This document shows, one piece after another, positions 5,461 through 5,992 of a DNA stretch of 5,992 nucleotides. Numbering within the stretch: the stretch's first letter is position 1; every line of letters begins with the position of its first letter. The notes under the pieces are model-generated. The model searched no databases. It had not been told where the DNA came from and worked only from the letters and a program-made list of their open reading frames with translations. Position numbers and translations under genes: made by a program. Source of the DNA: an uncultured Pseudomonadota bacterium (GTDB taxonomy: Bacteria > Bdellovibrionota_B > Oligoflexia > Oligoflexales > CAILAO01); the NCBI GenBank assembly GCA_903832105.1, contig CAILAO010001093.1, positions 1 through 5,992 on the forward strand, read 5' to 3'.

Positions 5461-5992
5461 TCACTGAGGCTTCAAACCGTTTAACAGTTTACTGGTTGCC
5501 TCTTCAATTTCATCGACAGAGACCATATTAAAACACTTGGGTTCGTTTGTGCATGATTTTTTCCAACAAGGACCGCAGTGGATTTTTGCTTTTAATTTGA
5601 TGCCCTTATCATAGAGATCAATTTCTTGTGCACAGCTTACCCCAAACCAGCAAATTGTGGGTTTTTCTAAACCAATTGCGATATGAAGTCCGAGGGAGCA
5701 GCCGGTAAATATAATATCGGCTGTATCCATCCAGAGGACGCCTTTTCTGAGACCATCTCTTGTTGGTGTGTTTATGACTTTGTCATCATCGGTGAAAGCC
5801 TTCTTCATCTGATCTTGCCGTTCCGAATCTTCGGGTCCTCCCATGAGGGCTACAACGACGTCGGGAAATTTAGATCGCCATCGCTGGATGGTTTCGATCG
5901 TCTTCTCAAGAGAGAGCTTTTTATAGGGATAAAGCACGGAACAACCTGTATTAACTCCTATGATCGCTCGAGCACCTTTTTTAATCATGGCA
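5461..5992 (-). CDS. Glycosyltransferase family 9 (ADP-heptose:LPS heptosyltransferase-like), 5' end beyond the window
   Basis: This is the C-terminal half of a GT9 enzyme, a cytoplasmic transferase that usually adds heptose to the lipopolysaccharide inner core. The frame is open to the right edge; the ATG at 5988 is internal, because the roughly 170-residue N-terminal acceptor domain of the family is missing. Counting from that ATG, IIGVNTGCSVLYPYKKL (9-25) is the start of the nucleotide-sugar domain, VVALMGGPEDSER (45-57) the GG-E motif, and MDTADIIFTGCSLGLHIAIG (87-106) the binding loop, followed by KPTICWFG. HCGPCWKKSCTNEPKCF (138-153) is the cysteine cluster common in this family. The usual Asp before Ser/Thr in the loop is Cys here (GCSLGLH), so the exact sugar donor may differ. 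Probably a host gene outside the element. Confidence 0.85.
   Translation of the reverse strand, partial: AMIKKGARAIIGVNTGCSVLYPYKKLSLEKTIETIQRWRSKFPDVVVALMGGPEDSERQDQMKKAFTDDDKVINTPTRDGLRKGVLWMDTADIIFTGCSLGLHIAIGLEKPTICWFGVSCAQEIDLYDKGIKLKAKIHCGPCWKKSCTNEPKCFNMVSVDEIEEATSKLLNGLKPQ

Noticed and set aside
5334..5531. Plus-strand frame reading GATGFEPATSASRTLRATNCATPRL
   Set aside because: It is the antisense translation of the tRNA-Pro gene, a well-known artefact beside tRNA-targeting integrases.

Overview
The window looks like one end of an integrated, mobilizable element in a Gram-negative bacterium, inserted at the 3' end of a proline tRNA gene. The host is moderately AT-rich. A glycosyltransferase of the heptosyltransferase family (GT9), normally a lipopolysaccharide enzyme, lies beside the tRNA and points to an outer-membraned host, probably of the proteobacterial or Bdellovibrionota kind. 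The genus cannot be fixed from the sequence alone.

Layout: (1) 1-755, minus strand: an open reading frame that runs off the left edge and encodes a multi-pass membrane protein with an HELGH zinc-protease motif (M50/site-2-protease-like). (2) 756-1664: a 909-base stretch with no convincing gene. It holds a small leader ORF with palindromes, a strongly G-poor tract, clustered short repeats and candidate origin-of-transfer sites. (3) 1665-5350, plus strand: a tightly packed run of mobC, a relaxase split by an apparent frameshift near 2500-2525, an excisionase-like HTH gene and a tyrosine integrase. Neighbouring genes overlap or lie 15 bases apart. (4) 5362-5437, minus strand: tRNA-Pro(CGG), complete with encoded CCA, its 3' end facing the integrase. 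(5) 5461-5992, minus strand: the C-terminal part of the GT9 enzyme, cut by the right edge, probably chromosomal.

How it works together (inference): integrase and Xis-like protein insert and excise the element at the tRNA; MobC and relaxase would nick a transfer origin upstream of mobC so that the excised circle can be mobilized by a conjugation apparatus supplied by another element. No mating-pair, coupling-protein or replication genes are seen here. No second copy of the tRNA 3' end was found by eye on the left, so the other boundary is probably outside the window and the membrane protease may be cargo. The relaxase frameshift means that mobilization may be defective, unless the shift is a sequencing error or a programmed event.
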